A stretch of DNA of 11,553 nt from an uncultured Caulobacter sp. (lineage in GTDB: Bacteria; Pseudomonadota; Alphaproteobacteria; Caulobacterales; Caulobacteraceae): assembly GCF_937900395.1 (NCBI RefSeq), contig NZ_CALCDX010000209.1, positions 1 through 11,553 on the forward strand, in the 5' to 3' direction. This document shows, piece by piece, positions 5,660-11,553 of this stretch. The translations under genes and the position numbers were made by a program. A model generated the notes under the pieces. It worked only from the letters and a program-made list of their open reading frames with translations. It was not told the origin of the DNA and searched no databases. Position 1 is the stretch's first letter. Each line of letters begins with the position of its first letter.

Positions 5660-6877
5660 ATGGCCAAGATCAAAGTCGCCAACCCCGTCGTCGACATGGA
5701 CGGGGACGAAATGACCCGGATCATCTGGAAGCTCATCAAGGATAAGCTGATCTTCCCGTACCTGGACCTGGAACTGGATTACTACGACCTTTCGGTTGAA
5801 AATCGCGACGCCACCGACGACCAGGTGACGATCGACGCCGCCAACGCCACCAAGAAGCACGGCGTCGCCGTCAAGTGCGCCACCATCACGCCGGACGAAG
5901 CCCGCGTGAAGGAATTCAATCTCAAGAAGATGTGGAAGTCGCCGAATGGCACGATCCGCAACATCCTGGGCGGCGTGATCTTCCGTGAACCGATCATCTG
6001 CCAGAACGTGCCGCGTCTGGTGCCGGGCTGGACCCAGCCGATCATCGTCGGCCGTCACGCGTTCGGCGACCAATACCGCGCCACCGACTTCCTGTTCCCC
6101 GGCAAGGGCACCCTGACGATCAAGTTCGTCGGCGAAGACGGCCAGACCATCGAGCACGAGGTGTTCAAGGCCCCGGGCGCCGGCGTCGCCATGGCGATGT
6201 ACAACCTCGACGAGTCGATCCGCGAGTTCGCCCACGCCTCGTTCGCCTACGGCCTGAACCGCAAGTACCCGGTCTACCTGTCGACCAAGAATACGATCCT
6301 CAAAGCCTATGACGGTCGCTTCAAGGACATCTTCCAGGAAGTCTACGACGCGCACTACGCCGAGCAGTTCAAGGCCCTGGGCATCCACTACGAGCACCGC
6401 CTGATCGACGACATGGTCGCCTCGGCGCTGAAGTGGTCGGGCGGCTACGTCTGGGCCTGTAAGAACTACGACGGCGACGTGCAGTCGGACATCGTCGCCC
6501 AGGGCTTCGGCTCGCTGGGCCTGATGACCTCGGTTCTGATGACGCCGGACGGCAAGACCGTGGAAGCCGAGGCCGCCCACGGCACCGTCACCCGCCACTA
6601 TCGCCAGCACCAGAAGGGCGAGAGCACCTCGACCAACTCGATCGCCTCGATCTTCGCCTGGACGCGTGGCCTGGCCCACCGCGCCAAGTTGGACGACAAC
6701 GCCGAGCTGGCCAAGTTCGCCGCCACCCTGGAAAAGGTCTGCATCGACACCGTCGAGAGCGGCTACATGACCAAGGACCTGGCCCTGCTGGTCGGGGACA
6801 AGCAAGGCTGGCTGACCACCGAAGGCTTCCTCGACAAGATCGACGAGAACCTGAAGAAGGCCATGGCCGCGGCCTAA
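5660..6877 (+). CDS. icd: NADP-dependent isocitrate dehydrogenase, homodimeric eukaryote-like type
   Basis: A 405-residue cytosolic TCA-cycle enzyme that oxidatively decarboxylates isocitrate to 2-oxoglutarate, producing NADPH. Length and sequence match subfamily II (the human IDH1/IDH2 type), not the E. coli Icd type. Isocitrate-binding residues are Ser94, Asn96, Arg100 (SPNGTIRNILGG, 94-105), Arg109 and Arg132 (GRHAFGDQYRATDF, 131-144). Catalytic Tyr139 and Lys210 (STKNT, 208-212) are present. The metal is bound by Asp250, Asp273 and Asp277 (LIDDMVA; YDGDVQSD). The NADP-binding HGTVTRHYR (307-315) carries the Arg and His that select NADP. The ATG is preceded by AGAGGA (5643-5648) with 11-base spacing. 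Codon use is strongly biased toward C/G-ending codons, as expected of a highly expressed gene. It is a single-gene unit, closed by a strong terminator. Confidence 0.97.
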   Translation: MAKIKVANPVVDMDGDEMTRIIWKLIKDKLIFPYLDLELDYYDLSVENRDATDDQVTIDAANATKKHGVAVKCATITPDEARVKEFNLKKMWKSPNGTIRNILGGVIFREPIICQNVPRLVPGWTQPIIVGRHAFGDQYRATDFLFPGKGTLTIKFVGEDGQTIEHEVFKAPGAGVAMAMYNLDESIREFAHASFAYGLNRKYPVYLSTKNTILKAYDGRFKDIFQEVYDAHYAEQFKALGIHYEHRLIDDMVASALKWSGGYVWACKNYDGDVQSDIVAQGFGSLGLMTSVLMTPDGKTVEAEAAHGTVTRHYRQHQKGESTSTNSIASIFAWTRGLAHRAKLDDNAELAKFAATLEKVCIDTVESGYMTKDLALLVGDKQGWLTTEGFLDKIDENLKKAMAAA

Positions 6878-6878
6878 G

Positions 6879-6894
6879 CTTCGCCCTCGCGAAG
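6879..6894 (+). repeat. Small hairpin directly after the icd stop
   Basis: CTTCGC-CCTC-GCGAAG forms a perfect 6-bp stem with a 4-base loop, starting two bases after the icd stop codon. It precedes the main terminator and may protect the 3' end or be incidental. Confidence 0.4.
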
Positions 6895-6906
6895 ACGCCG
6901 TCAGAG

Positions 6907-6936
6907 CGCCCCCGGATGACCTCCGGGGGCGTTTTT
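6907..6936 (+). terminator. Strong rho-independent terminator of icd
   Basis: CGCCCCCGGA (6907-6916), loop TGACC, TCCGGGGGCG (6922-6931), then TTTTT (6932-6936). The perfect 10-bp GC-rich stem with a five-T tail lies 29 bases after the icd stop. It has no matching A-tract before it, so it acts only on the plus strand. Confidence 0.93.
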
Positions 6937-6994
6937 CGTTCTGGACGTTAAGGTCGTAAGGCTGTCTATCCCCTCCTGACCTTTCGGAGTCGCC

Positions 6995-7561
6995 ATGACC
7001 CTGCAGAAGCGGATCTGGGATCTGATCGTGCTGGCGATCTTCGTGTTCGCCGCCGCGTTCGTCTCCGCGCCCTGGTTCGCGTTCCGGGCGCTGAAGGCGG
7101 CGGCGCAATACGAGGATGTGCAGGCGATCGGCGAACTGGTCGATTTCCCCGCCGTCCGAAGCAGCCTCACAGCCCAGCTCGTCGTCGACGCGCCAGCGGC
7201 CAAGCCGGAAGCCCCCTCGATCTGGCGCGACCCCATGGGGGTCTTCAAGAAGGCCGTGGAGCCGATCGCTCCGCCGGAGCCCAAGGTGGATCGCTATCTG
7301 ACGGTGTCGGGCTTCAGCGCCCTGACGCGCGGCTACGCCCCAGGCGCTCCGCCGCTCGAACCTTCCTCCGGCGACGCGCTCAAGCAGGCCATCAAGGGCC
7401 CTCACCCGACGATCGCCTATTGGGACCCGAACCGCGTCCGCATCGTGGTCAAGCGGCCCGGAGCGCGCGGCAAGACAACCGTCTTCACCTTCGAGCGCCG
7501 GGCGCTGCTCACCTGGCGGCTGGTCCATATTCGCCTGCCGGCCGGCGAGCGGCAGGCCTGA
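6995..7561 (+). CDS. DUF2939 domain protein, N-terminally membrane-anchored
   Basis: A 188-residue protein of unknown function. One hydrophobic segment (about 8-25) serves as an anchor or uncleaved signal, followed by the DUF2939-like SAPWFAFRALKAAAQ (24-38) and VDFPAVRSSLTAQL (49-62). The C-terminal part ends in FTFERRALLTWRLVHIRLP (164-182), the family's usual strand before its end. A Pro/Ala-rich linker (66-97) separates the two parts. Most of the protein should lie in the periplasm. The ATG is supported by GGAG five bases upstream. It is the first gene of a likely two-gene unit with the AEC permease, starting after the icd terminator. No function can be assigned. Confidence 0.8.
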   Translation: MTLQKRIWDLIVLAIFVFAAAFVSAPWFAFRALKAAAQYEDVQAIGELVDFPAVRSSLTAQLVVDAPAAKPEAPSIWRDPMGVFKKAVEPIAPPEPKVDRYLTVSGFSALTRGYAPGAPPLEPSSGDALKQAIKGPHPTIAYWDPNRVRIVVKRPGARGKTTVFTFERRALLTWRLVHIRLPAGERQA

Positions 7562-7571
7562 GGCTCCGATC

Positions 7572-8516
7572 TTGATCGCTCTCGTCGCCGACGTCCTCGC
7601 CCGGGTCTGGCCGTTCTTCCTGCTGGTCGGAGCTGGACTGGTCCTGACCCGCCTGCGCCTCTTGGACGGCCCGCAGGCGCGCGGCCTGTCCAGCTATGTC
7701 TACTGGATCGGTTTCCCGGCCCTGCTGGTCCACTCGCTATCGCGCATGGGCCGTCCAGGGGCCGAGCTGACGGCGGGCTTGGCGGCCTACGCGACGGCGG
7801 GCTTGGTCGTCATGATAGCGGTCGTCATCCTGGGCCGAGCGCTGGGCTGGACCAAGGCCGAACAGTCCGGCGCGGGGATCGCCAGCGGCGTCGGCAACAG
7901 CGCCTTCCTGACCCTGCCGATCACCGCCGCGGTCATGGGCGCCGAGACCGCGCGCCTGGCGGCGGGTGTCATCGCGGTCGATTTTGTCATCCTGTCCGCG
8001 GCTGGCGTGGGCCTGCTGGGCTGGGCGGCGGGACGTTCGATATGGCGCTCGATCCTGCAGGCGTTCCGCAATCCCGTTGTCGCCGCCGCGATCATCGGAG
8101 CCGCTCTGGCCCTGCTCGAGATCAGACCGCCGGAGGCCCTGGATCGGGCCCTAGGGCTAGCGGCCGCCTCGGGCAGCCCCGTCGGCCTCGTGGCGCTCGG
8201 CGCCGCCCTGGGCCTGCGCGAAGCCGAGAGCGAGGCCGCGCCTCGCTCCACTGTCGTCGTCACGGCGGCGCTCGCCAAGCTGGCGCTGTTCCCACTCCTG
8301 GCTTGGTTCGCCATCGGCCTGACGCCCGCACCGCCGGCCTTCCGCGCCGGGGCGACTCTTCTGGCCGCTGCGCCCACGGCGGTCAGCGTCTTCATTCAGA
8401 CGCGCGCCTACAACGTCTTCGCCCGAGGCGCGGCCCGCACCGTCGCCCTGACCACGGCGCTGGCGATGATTACCCTAGCGGTCGCGGTCCTGCTGCTGGC
8501 GCCGGCGCGGCTCTAA
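7572..8516 (+). CDS. AEC-family permease (auxin efflux carrier-like)
   Basis: A 314-residue polytopic inner-membrane protein with about ten hydrophobic segments in two similar halves. It matches the bacterial AEC/membrane transport protein family: WIGFPALLVHSL (45-56), the half-1 glycine/asparagine motif GVGNSAFLTLPI (106-117), FRNPVVAAAIIGAALALL (165-182), and the half-2 AAAPTAVSVFIQTRAYN (265-281). Characterised members export organic or amino acids; the substrate here is unknown. The start is TTG at 7572, supported by GAGG (7560-7563) at eight-base spacing, which overlaps the stop of the DUF2939 gene ten bases upstream. The two genes are therefore probably co-transcribed. No terminator is seen after it; the opposing DUF3617 gene ends six bases away. 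Confidence 0.85.
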   Translation: MIALVADVLARVWPFFLLVGAGLVLTRLRLLDGPQARGLSSYVYWIGFPALLVHSLSRMGRPGAELTAGLAAYATAGLVVMIAVVILGRALGWTKAEQSGAGIASGVGNSAFLTLPITAAVMGAETARLAAGVIAVDFVILSAAGVGLLGWAAGRSIWRSILQAFRNPVVAAAIIGAALALLEIRPPEALDRALGLAAASGSPVGLVALGAALGLREAESEAAPRSTVVVTAALAKLALFPLLAWFAIGLTPAPPAFRAGATLLAAAPTAVSVFIQTRAYNVFARGAARTVALTTALAMITLAVAVLLLAPARL

Positions 8517-8522
8517 AGATCT

Positions 8523-9044
8523 TCAGGACGTCAGCTTGTTTCCACTCAACAGGCTCGAAGTCGGTCGGCCGCCCGGCGGCCCCTGGTCGCCCGCGGCCCA
8601 GCCAGCCGGACACGAGCCGAGGCGCTGATAGCGTCGGGCCTGGACGATCTTGCCGCCGTCGTCCTGCAGCGGCTGCAAAGCGAAGCGAACGGTGAAATCG
8701 TCGGCCGCCTTGCGCGTCGTCGTGACGTAGAGACCATAGCGCGCGCCGCCCGCCTCGCAGCGCGAGACGTGCTCATCGGCGCTGTCCTTGGCGGGCTTGC
8801 CCACGGGCTCGCACGACTGACCGTTGATCCGCGGCTCGACGCGAGAGAACGAAGCGATCAGTTCCGGATTGGCGCAGACGTCCACGACGCCGGACTGACC
8901 GCCGGAGTCCTCAACCACCTCCACACGCCACAGGGATGGCGGCGCGTAGCGCACCTGCGTCTTGGCCACTTCACGCTCGCAGCCGCCGAACGCCAGAACC
9001 AGGCCCAGGGCCGCCAAACGCGCCATCGACACTCGTGAGGACAT
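8523..9044 (-). CDS. DUF3617 family lipoprotein
   Basis: A 173-residue envelope protein. The signal peptide (1-21) ends in FGGC, giving a lipobox with Cys22; Phe at -3 is less common but acceptable. The mature part follows DUF3617: PPSLWRVEVVE (35-45), then Cys57, Cys78, Cys96 and the family-typical LGSCPAGWAAGD (142-153) with Cys145. Four mature cysteines could form two disulfides in the periplasm. No function is known for the family. The ATG at 9044 has TGGAG ending six bases upstream; an internal ATG at residue 7 is less well placed. It lies alone between a convergent permease gene and alaS, transcribed in the same direction as alaS but behind the alaS terminator. A candidate promoter and a palindrome lie upstream, so it is probably separately regulated. 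Confidence 0.75.
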   Translation of the reverse strand: MSSRVSMARLAALGLVLAFGGCEREVAKTQVRYAPPSLWRVEVVEDSGGQSGVVDVCANPELIASFSRVEPRINGQSCEPVGKPAKDSADEHVSRCEAGGARYGLYVTTTRKAADDFTVRFALQPLQDDGGKIVQARRYQRLGSCPAGWAAGDQGPPGGRPTSSLLSGNKLTS

Positions 9045-9059
9045 CGGCCGCTCCAGAGA

Positions 9060-9071
9060 TTACACCTGTAA
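9060..9071. promoter_or_regulatory. Palindrome TTACA-N2-TGTAA upstream of the DUF3617 gene
   Basis: TTACACCTGTAA is a perfect 5-2-5 inverted repeat that contains TACA-N2-TGTA, the core recognised by CopY/BlaI/MecI-type winged-helix repressors. It lies 15 bases upstream of the DUF3617 start and, on the minus strand, just after the proposed -10, so a bound repressor would cover the transcription start. No such regulator gene is in the window; the link is inference. Confidence 0.45.
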
Positions 9072-9074
9072 CTC

Positions 9075-9103
9075 AATTGAGGCCCGATCCGGGCCAGCGT
9101 CAA
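9075..9103 (-). promoter_or_regulatory. Candidate promoter of the DUF3617 gene
   Basis: On the minus strand TTGACG (9103-9098) matches the -35 consensus of the Caulobacter main sigma factor. After exactly 17 bases comes TCAATT (9080-9075), a weak -10 matching three of six positions of TATAAT. The spacer holds a 15-bp inverted repeat, GGCCCG-ATC-CGGGCC (9081-9095, plus-strand reading). Confidence 0.35.
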
Positions 9104-9112
9104 GCGGATACG

Positions 9113-9141
9113 AAAAAGGGGACGCCTTTCGGCGCCCCCTT
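9113..9141 (-). terminator. Intrinsic terminator of alaS
   Basis: On the minus strand AAGGGGGCGCC (9141-9131), a GAAA tetraloop (9130-9127) and GGCGTCCCCTT (9126-9116) form an 11-bp stem with one G-U pair, followed by more T residues (five T in all, 9117-9113). It lies 23 bases after the alaS stop and insulates the DUF3617 gene. Confidence 0.92.
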
Positions 9142-9164
9142 CTGTCTCGTCGATGTGGATCGGC

Positions 9165-11553
9165 TTAGCCGGCTAGCGCCGCCTTGACGGCCGCGAGGCC
9201 TTCCTGGGCCTTGCTGTCGTCCGGCGCGCCGCCCTGGGCGAAGTCGGCCTTGCCGCCGGCGCCCTGGCCGCCCATGGCGATCACGGCGGCCTTGGCGAGG
9301 TCGGCCGCGCTGAACTTGCCGGTCAGGTCGGCGGTGACCGCCACCGTCACGGCGGCCTTGCCGTCCGAGGTGCCGACCAAGGCGACGACGCCCGAGGTCA
9401 GTTGCTTCTTGAACTCCTCGGCCACGCCGCGCAGCTCCTTGCCGCCGACGCCGTCCAGGACGCGGGCGATCAGGGGCGTTCCGTTGACGTCCTCGGGACC
9501 CGAAGCCGCGCCGCCGCCGCCCAGGGCCAGCTGCTTCTTGGCCTCGGCCAGCTCCTTCTCGAGGCGCTTGCGGTCGGCGATCAGGGCGTCGACGCGCGAG
9601 GCGACCTCGGCGACCGGGGTCTTGAACTGGTCGGCCAGCGACTTGGCGACGCCCGCCTGGTCCAGCAGGAAGCGGCGGGCCGCCTCGCCGGTCAGGGCCT
9701 CGATGCGGCGCACGCCGGCGGCGACGCCCTGCTCCGAGACGATCTTGAACAGGGCGATGTCGCCGGTGCGGGCCACGTGGGTGCCGCCGCACAGCTCGAC
9801 CGAATAGGCCTTGGCCTCGTCGGTCAGCGACTTGCCGAGCGTCAGCACGCGGACGCTGTCGCCGTACTTCTCGCCGAACAGGGCGACCGCGCCAGCCTCA
9901 ATGGCCTCCTGCGGGGCCATTTCCTTGGTCTCGGCCGGGACGTTCTGGCGGATGACCGCATTGACCTCGGCCTCGATCTTGTCGAGCTCCTCGGGCGTCA
10001 GCGGGCTGCCGTGGCTGAAGTCGAAGCGCATGCGCTCGCCATCGACCATCTGGCCCTTCTGGGCGACGTGCGGGCCCAGCACATGGTGCAGAGCGGCATG
10101 CACCAGGTGCGCGGCCGAGTGGTTCGATCGGGTCGTGTGACGGCGCTCGGCGTCGACCGAGACCACGACCTTGTCGCCGACCTTCAGCTCGCCCGACAGC
10201 TCGACGCGGTGGACGTGCAGATCGCCGGCCTGCTTCTGGGTGTCGATCACGCGGTTCTCGCGACCATTGGCCTCGAGCATGCCCTGGTCGCCAGCCTGGC
10301 CGCCGCTTTCGGCGTAGAAGCTGGTGCGGTCCAGCAGGACCTCGACGGTCGTGCCGCCGGTCGCGCTCTGGACCTCGGCGCCGTCCACGACGATCGCCTG
10401 GACGACGCCCGTCGTCTCGGTGGTCTCGTAGCCGACGAAGTCCGTCGCGCCGTTCTTTTCCTTGATCGCGAACCAGGCGGCGGCCGCGCCCTGCTGGCCC
10501 GAGCCGGCCCAGTTGGCGCGCGCCATTTCGCGCTGCCTCTGCATCGCCGCGTCGAAGCCGTCGGTGTCGACCGTCAGGCCCTTGGCGCGCACGGCGTCCT
10601 GGGTCAGGTCCAGCGGGAAGCCATAGGTGTCGTAGAGCTTGAAGGCGGTCTCGCCGTCCAGCACGCCGCCGGCCGACAGCTTGGCGGTCGCTTCGTCCAG
10701 CAGGCCCATGCCGCGGCCCAGCGTGACGCGGAAACGTTCTTCCTCCTGGCGCAGGGTCTCGACGATCGAGGCCTCGGCGCGGCGCAGTTCCGGATAGGCC
10801 TGCCCCATCTCGGCCACCAGGACCGGGGCCAAGCGGTGCATCAGGGGCTCCTGCGCGCCCAGCAGATAGGCGTGGCGCATGGCGCGGCGCATGATGCGGC
10901 GCAGCACATAGCCGCGGCCTTCATTGGCGGGCAGCACGCCGTCGGCGATCAGGAAGCTGGTGGAGCGCAGATGATCGGCGATGACGCGATGGCTGGCCTT
11001 ATGCTCGCCATCCGTCGCGGTGCGGGTCAGTGCGCCGCTTTCCGCGATCAGCGCCTTGAACGTGTCGGTATCATAATTGTCGGTCACGCCCTGCAGCACG
11101 GCGGCGATGCGTTCCAGACCCATGCCGGTGTCGATGCTGGGCTTGGGCAGTTCCGATACGATCTCGTTGGCTTCCTGCTCATATTGCATGAAGACGAGAT
11201 TCCAGATCTCGACGAAGCGGTCGCCATCCTCTTCCGGAGAACCGGGAGGACCGCCCCAGATATGATCGCCATGGTCATAGAAGATTTCCGAGCAGGGACC
11301 GCACGGTCCGCTGTCGCCCATGGCCCAGAAATTATCCTTGGTGGGGATGCGGATGATGCGGCTTTCGGGCAGGCCGGCGATCTTCTTCCACAGGTCGAAC
11401 GCCTCGTCGTCCGTATGGTATACGGTCGCGGTCAGTTTGTCGGGCGACAGGCCCCATTCCCTGGTCAGCAGGGTCCAGGCATGGGTGATCGCCTGTTCCT
11501 TGAAATAGTCGCCGAAGCTGAAGTTGCCCAGCATTTCGAAGAAGGTGTGGTGG
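9165..11553 (-). CDS. alaS: Alanyl-tRNA synthetase (5' end beyond right edge)
   Basis: The last 796 codons of alaS; roughly 80-90 N-terminal residues lie outside the window, judging by the usual length near 880. It attaches alanine to tRNA-Ala and edits mischarged Ser/Gly, in the cytosol. Seen in order: the end of class II motif 1 (TFFEMLGNFSFGDYFK, near 11550-11500), motif 2 region with GDSGPCGPCSEIFYD (near 11330-11270), motif 3 GMGLERI (near 11125-11105), the editing domain with zinc ligands HSAAH (near 10125-10108) and CGGTH (near 9800-9780), a coiled-coil segment, and the C-Ala domain with its glycine-rich region (about 9530-9165). All key residues are present. The part beyond about 10970 has lower GC and different codon use. 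A terminator follows the TAA stop. Confidence 0.97.
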   Translation of the reverse strand, partial: HHTFFEMLGNFSFGDYFKEQAITHAWTLLTREWGLSPDKLTATVYHTDDEAFDLWKKIAGLPESRIIRIPTKDNFWAMGDSGPCGPCSEIFYDHGDHIWGGPPGSPEEDGDRFVEIWNLVFMQYEQEANEIVSELPKPSIDTGMGLERIAAVLQGVTDNYDTDTFKALIAESGALTRTATDGEHKASHRVIADHLRSTSFLIADGVLPANEGRGYVLRRIMRRAMRHAYLLGAQEPLMHRLAPVLVAEMGQAYPELRRAEASIVETLRQEEERFRVTLGRGMGLLDEATAKLSAGGVLDGETAFKLYDTYGFPLDLTQDAVRAKGLTVDTDGFDAAMQRQREMARANWAGSGQQGAAAAWFAIKEKNGATDFVGYETTETTGVVQAIVVDGAEVQSATGGTTVEVLLDRTSFYAESGGQAGDQGMLEANGRENRVIDTQKQAGDLHVHRVELSGELKVGDKVVVSVDAERRHTTRSNHSAAHLVHAALHHVLGPHVAQKGQMVDGERMRFDFSHGSPLTPEELDKIEAEVNAVIRQNVPAETKEMAPQEAIEAGAVALFGEKYGDSVRVLTLGKSLTDEAKAYSVELCGGTHVARTGDIALFKIVSEQGVAAGVRRIEALTGEAARRFLLDQAGVAKSLADQFKTPVAEVASRVDALIADRKRLEKELAEAKKQLALGGGGAASGPEDVNGTPLIARVLDGVGGKELRGVAEEFKKQLTSGVVALVGTSDGKAAVTVAVTADLTGKFSAADLAKAAVIAMGGQGAGGKADFAQGGAPDDSKAQEGLAAVKAALAG

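Noticed and set aside
5576..7528. A 650-codon open frame on the minus strand opposite icd and the DUF2939 gene
   Set aside because: It mirrors two well-supported plus-strand genes and runs across the icd terminator. Its translation is low-complexity and rich in G, R, V, L and D, with no domain. Long antisense frames are expected in DNA with GC-rich third codon positions.
1..11553. Mobile elements, CRISPR arrays, tRNA or rRNA genes, toxin-antitoxin or defence systems
   Set aside because: I looked for direct-repeat arrays, terminal inverted repeats, transposase or integrase motifs and tRNA-like cloverleaf ends and saw none. Gene content is backbone-like.

Overview
The window is high-GC DNA (about two thirds G+C by eye) in which nearly all sequence is coding. 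Gene content points to an alphaproteobacterium, most likely Caulobacter or a close relative. The clues are the eukaryote-like homodimeric NADP isocitrate dehydrogenase, a TTGACG-type -35 element, Tat-type leaders, and the families present (DUF1254, DUF2939, DUF3617, host-attachment protein). The genus is an inference. I see no rRNA, tRNA, CRISPR array, insertion sequence, integrase or phage gene. This reads as ordinary chromosomal backbone with several small regulatory sites, not a defence or mobile island.

Layout: the left edge (1-391, minus) is the N-terminal part of an exported DUF1254 protein. Its ribosome-binding site abuts a perfect 16-bp palindrome. Next come an intrinsic terminator and a host-attachment-family gene (498-914, minus) with an FNR/FixK-like box upstream, then a TrmJ-type tRNA methyltransferase (1022-1828, minus). 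Diverging from trmJ is a lipoprotein with a class A beta-lactamase fold (1906-2901, plus) whose catalytic residues appear to be replaced. It ends head-to-head with a hybrid sensor kinase (2898-5426, minus), and the two stop codons share one CTAG.

Divergent from the kinase is icd (5660-6877, plus), closed by a strong terminator. A two-gene unit follows: a DUF2939 protein (6995-7561) and an AEC-family permease starting at TTG (7572-8516). A DUF3617 lipoprotein (8523-9044, minus) converges on it and has a palindrome near its promoter. The right end is alaS (9165 to the edge, minus), complete at its C terminus and lacking its N terminus, with its own terminator. The 5' part of alaS present here has lower GC and different codon choice from the rest of the gene.

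The genes do not form one pathway. icd (TCA cycle), alaS (tRNA charging) and trmJ (tRNA modification) are housekeeping. The others are envelope, transport or sensing proteins in single-gene units. The points most worth a second look are the apparently dead beta-lactamase-fold lipoprotein, the compositional break in alaS, the FNR/FixK-like box before the host-attachment gene, and two perfect palindromes sitting as operators would.
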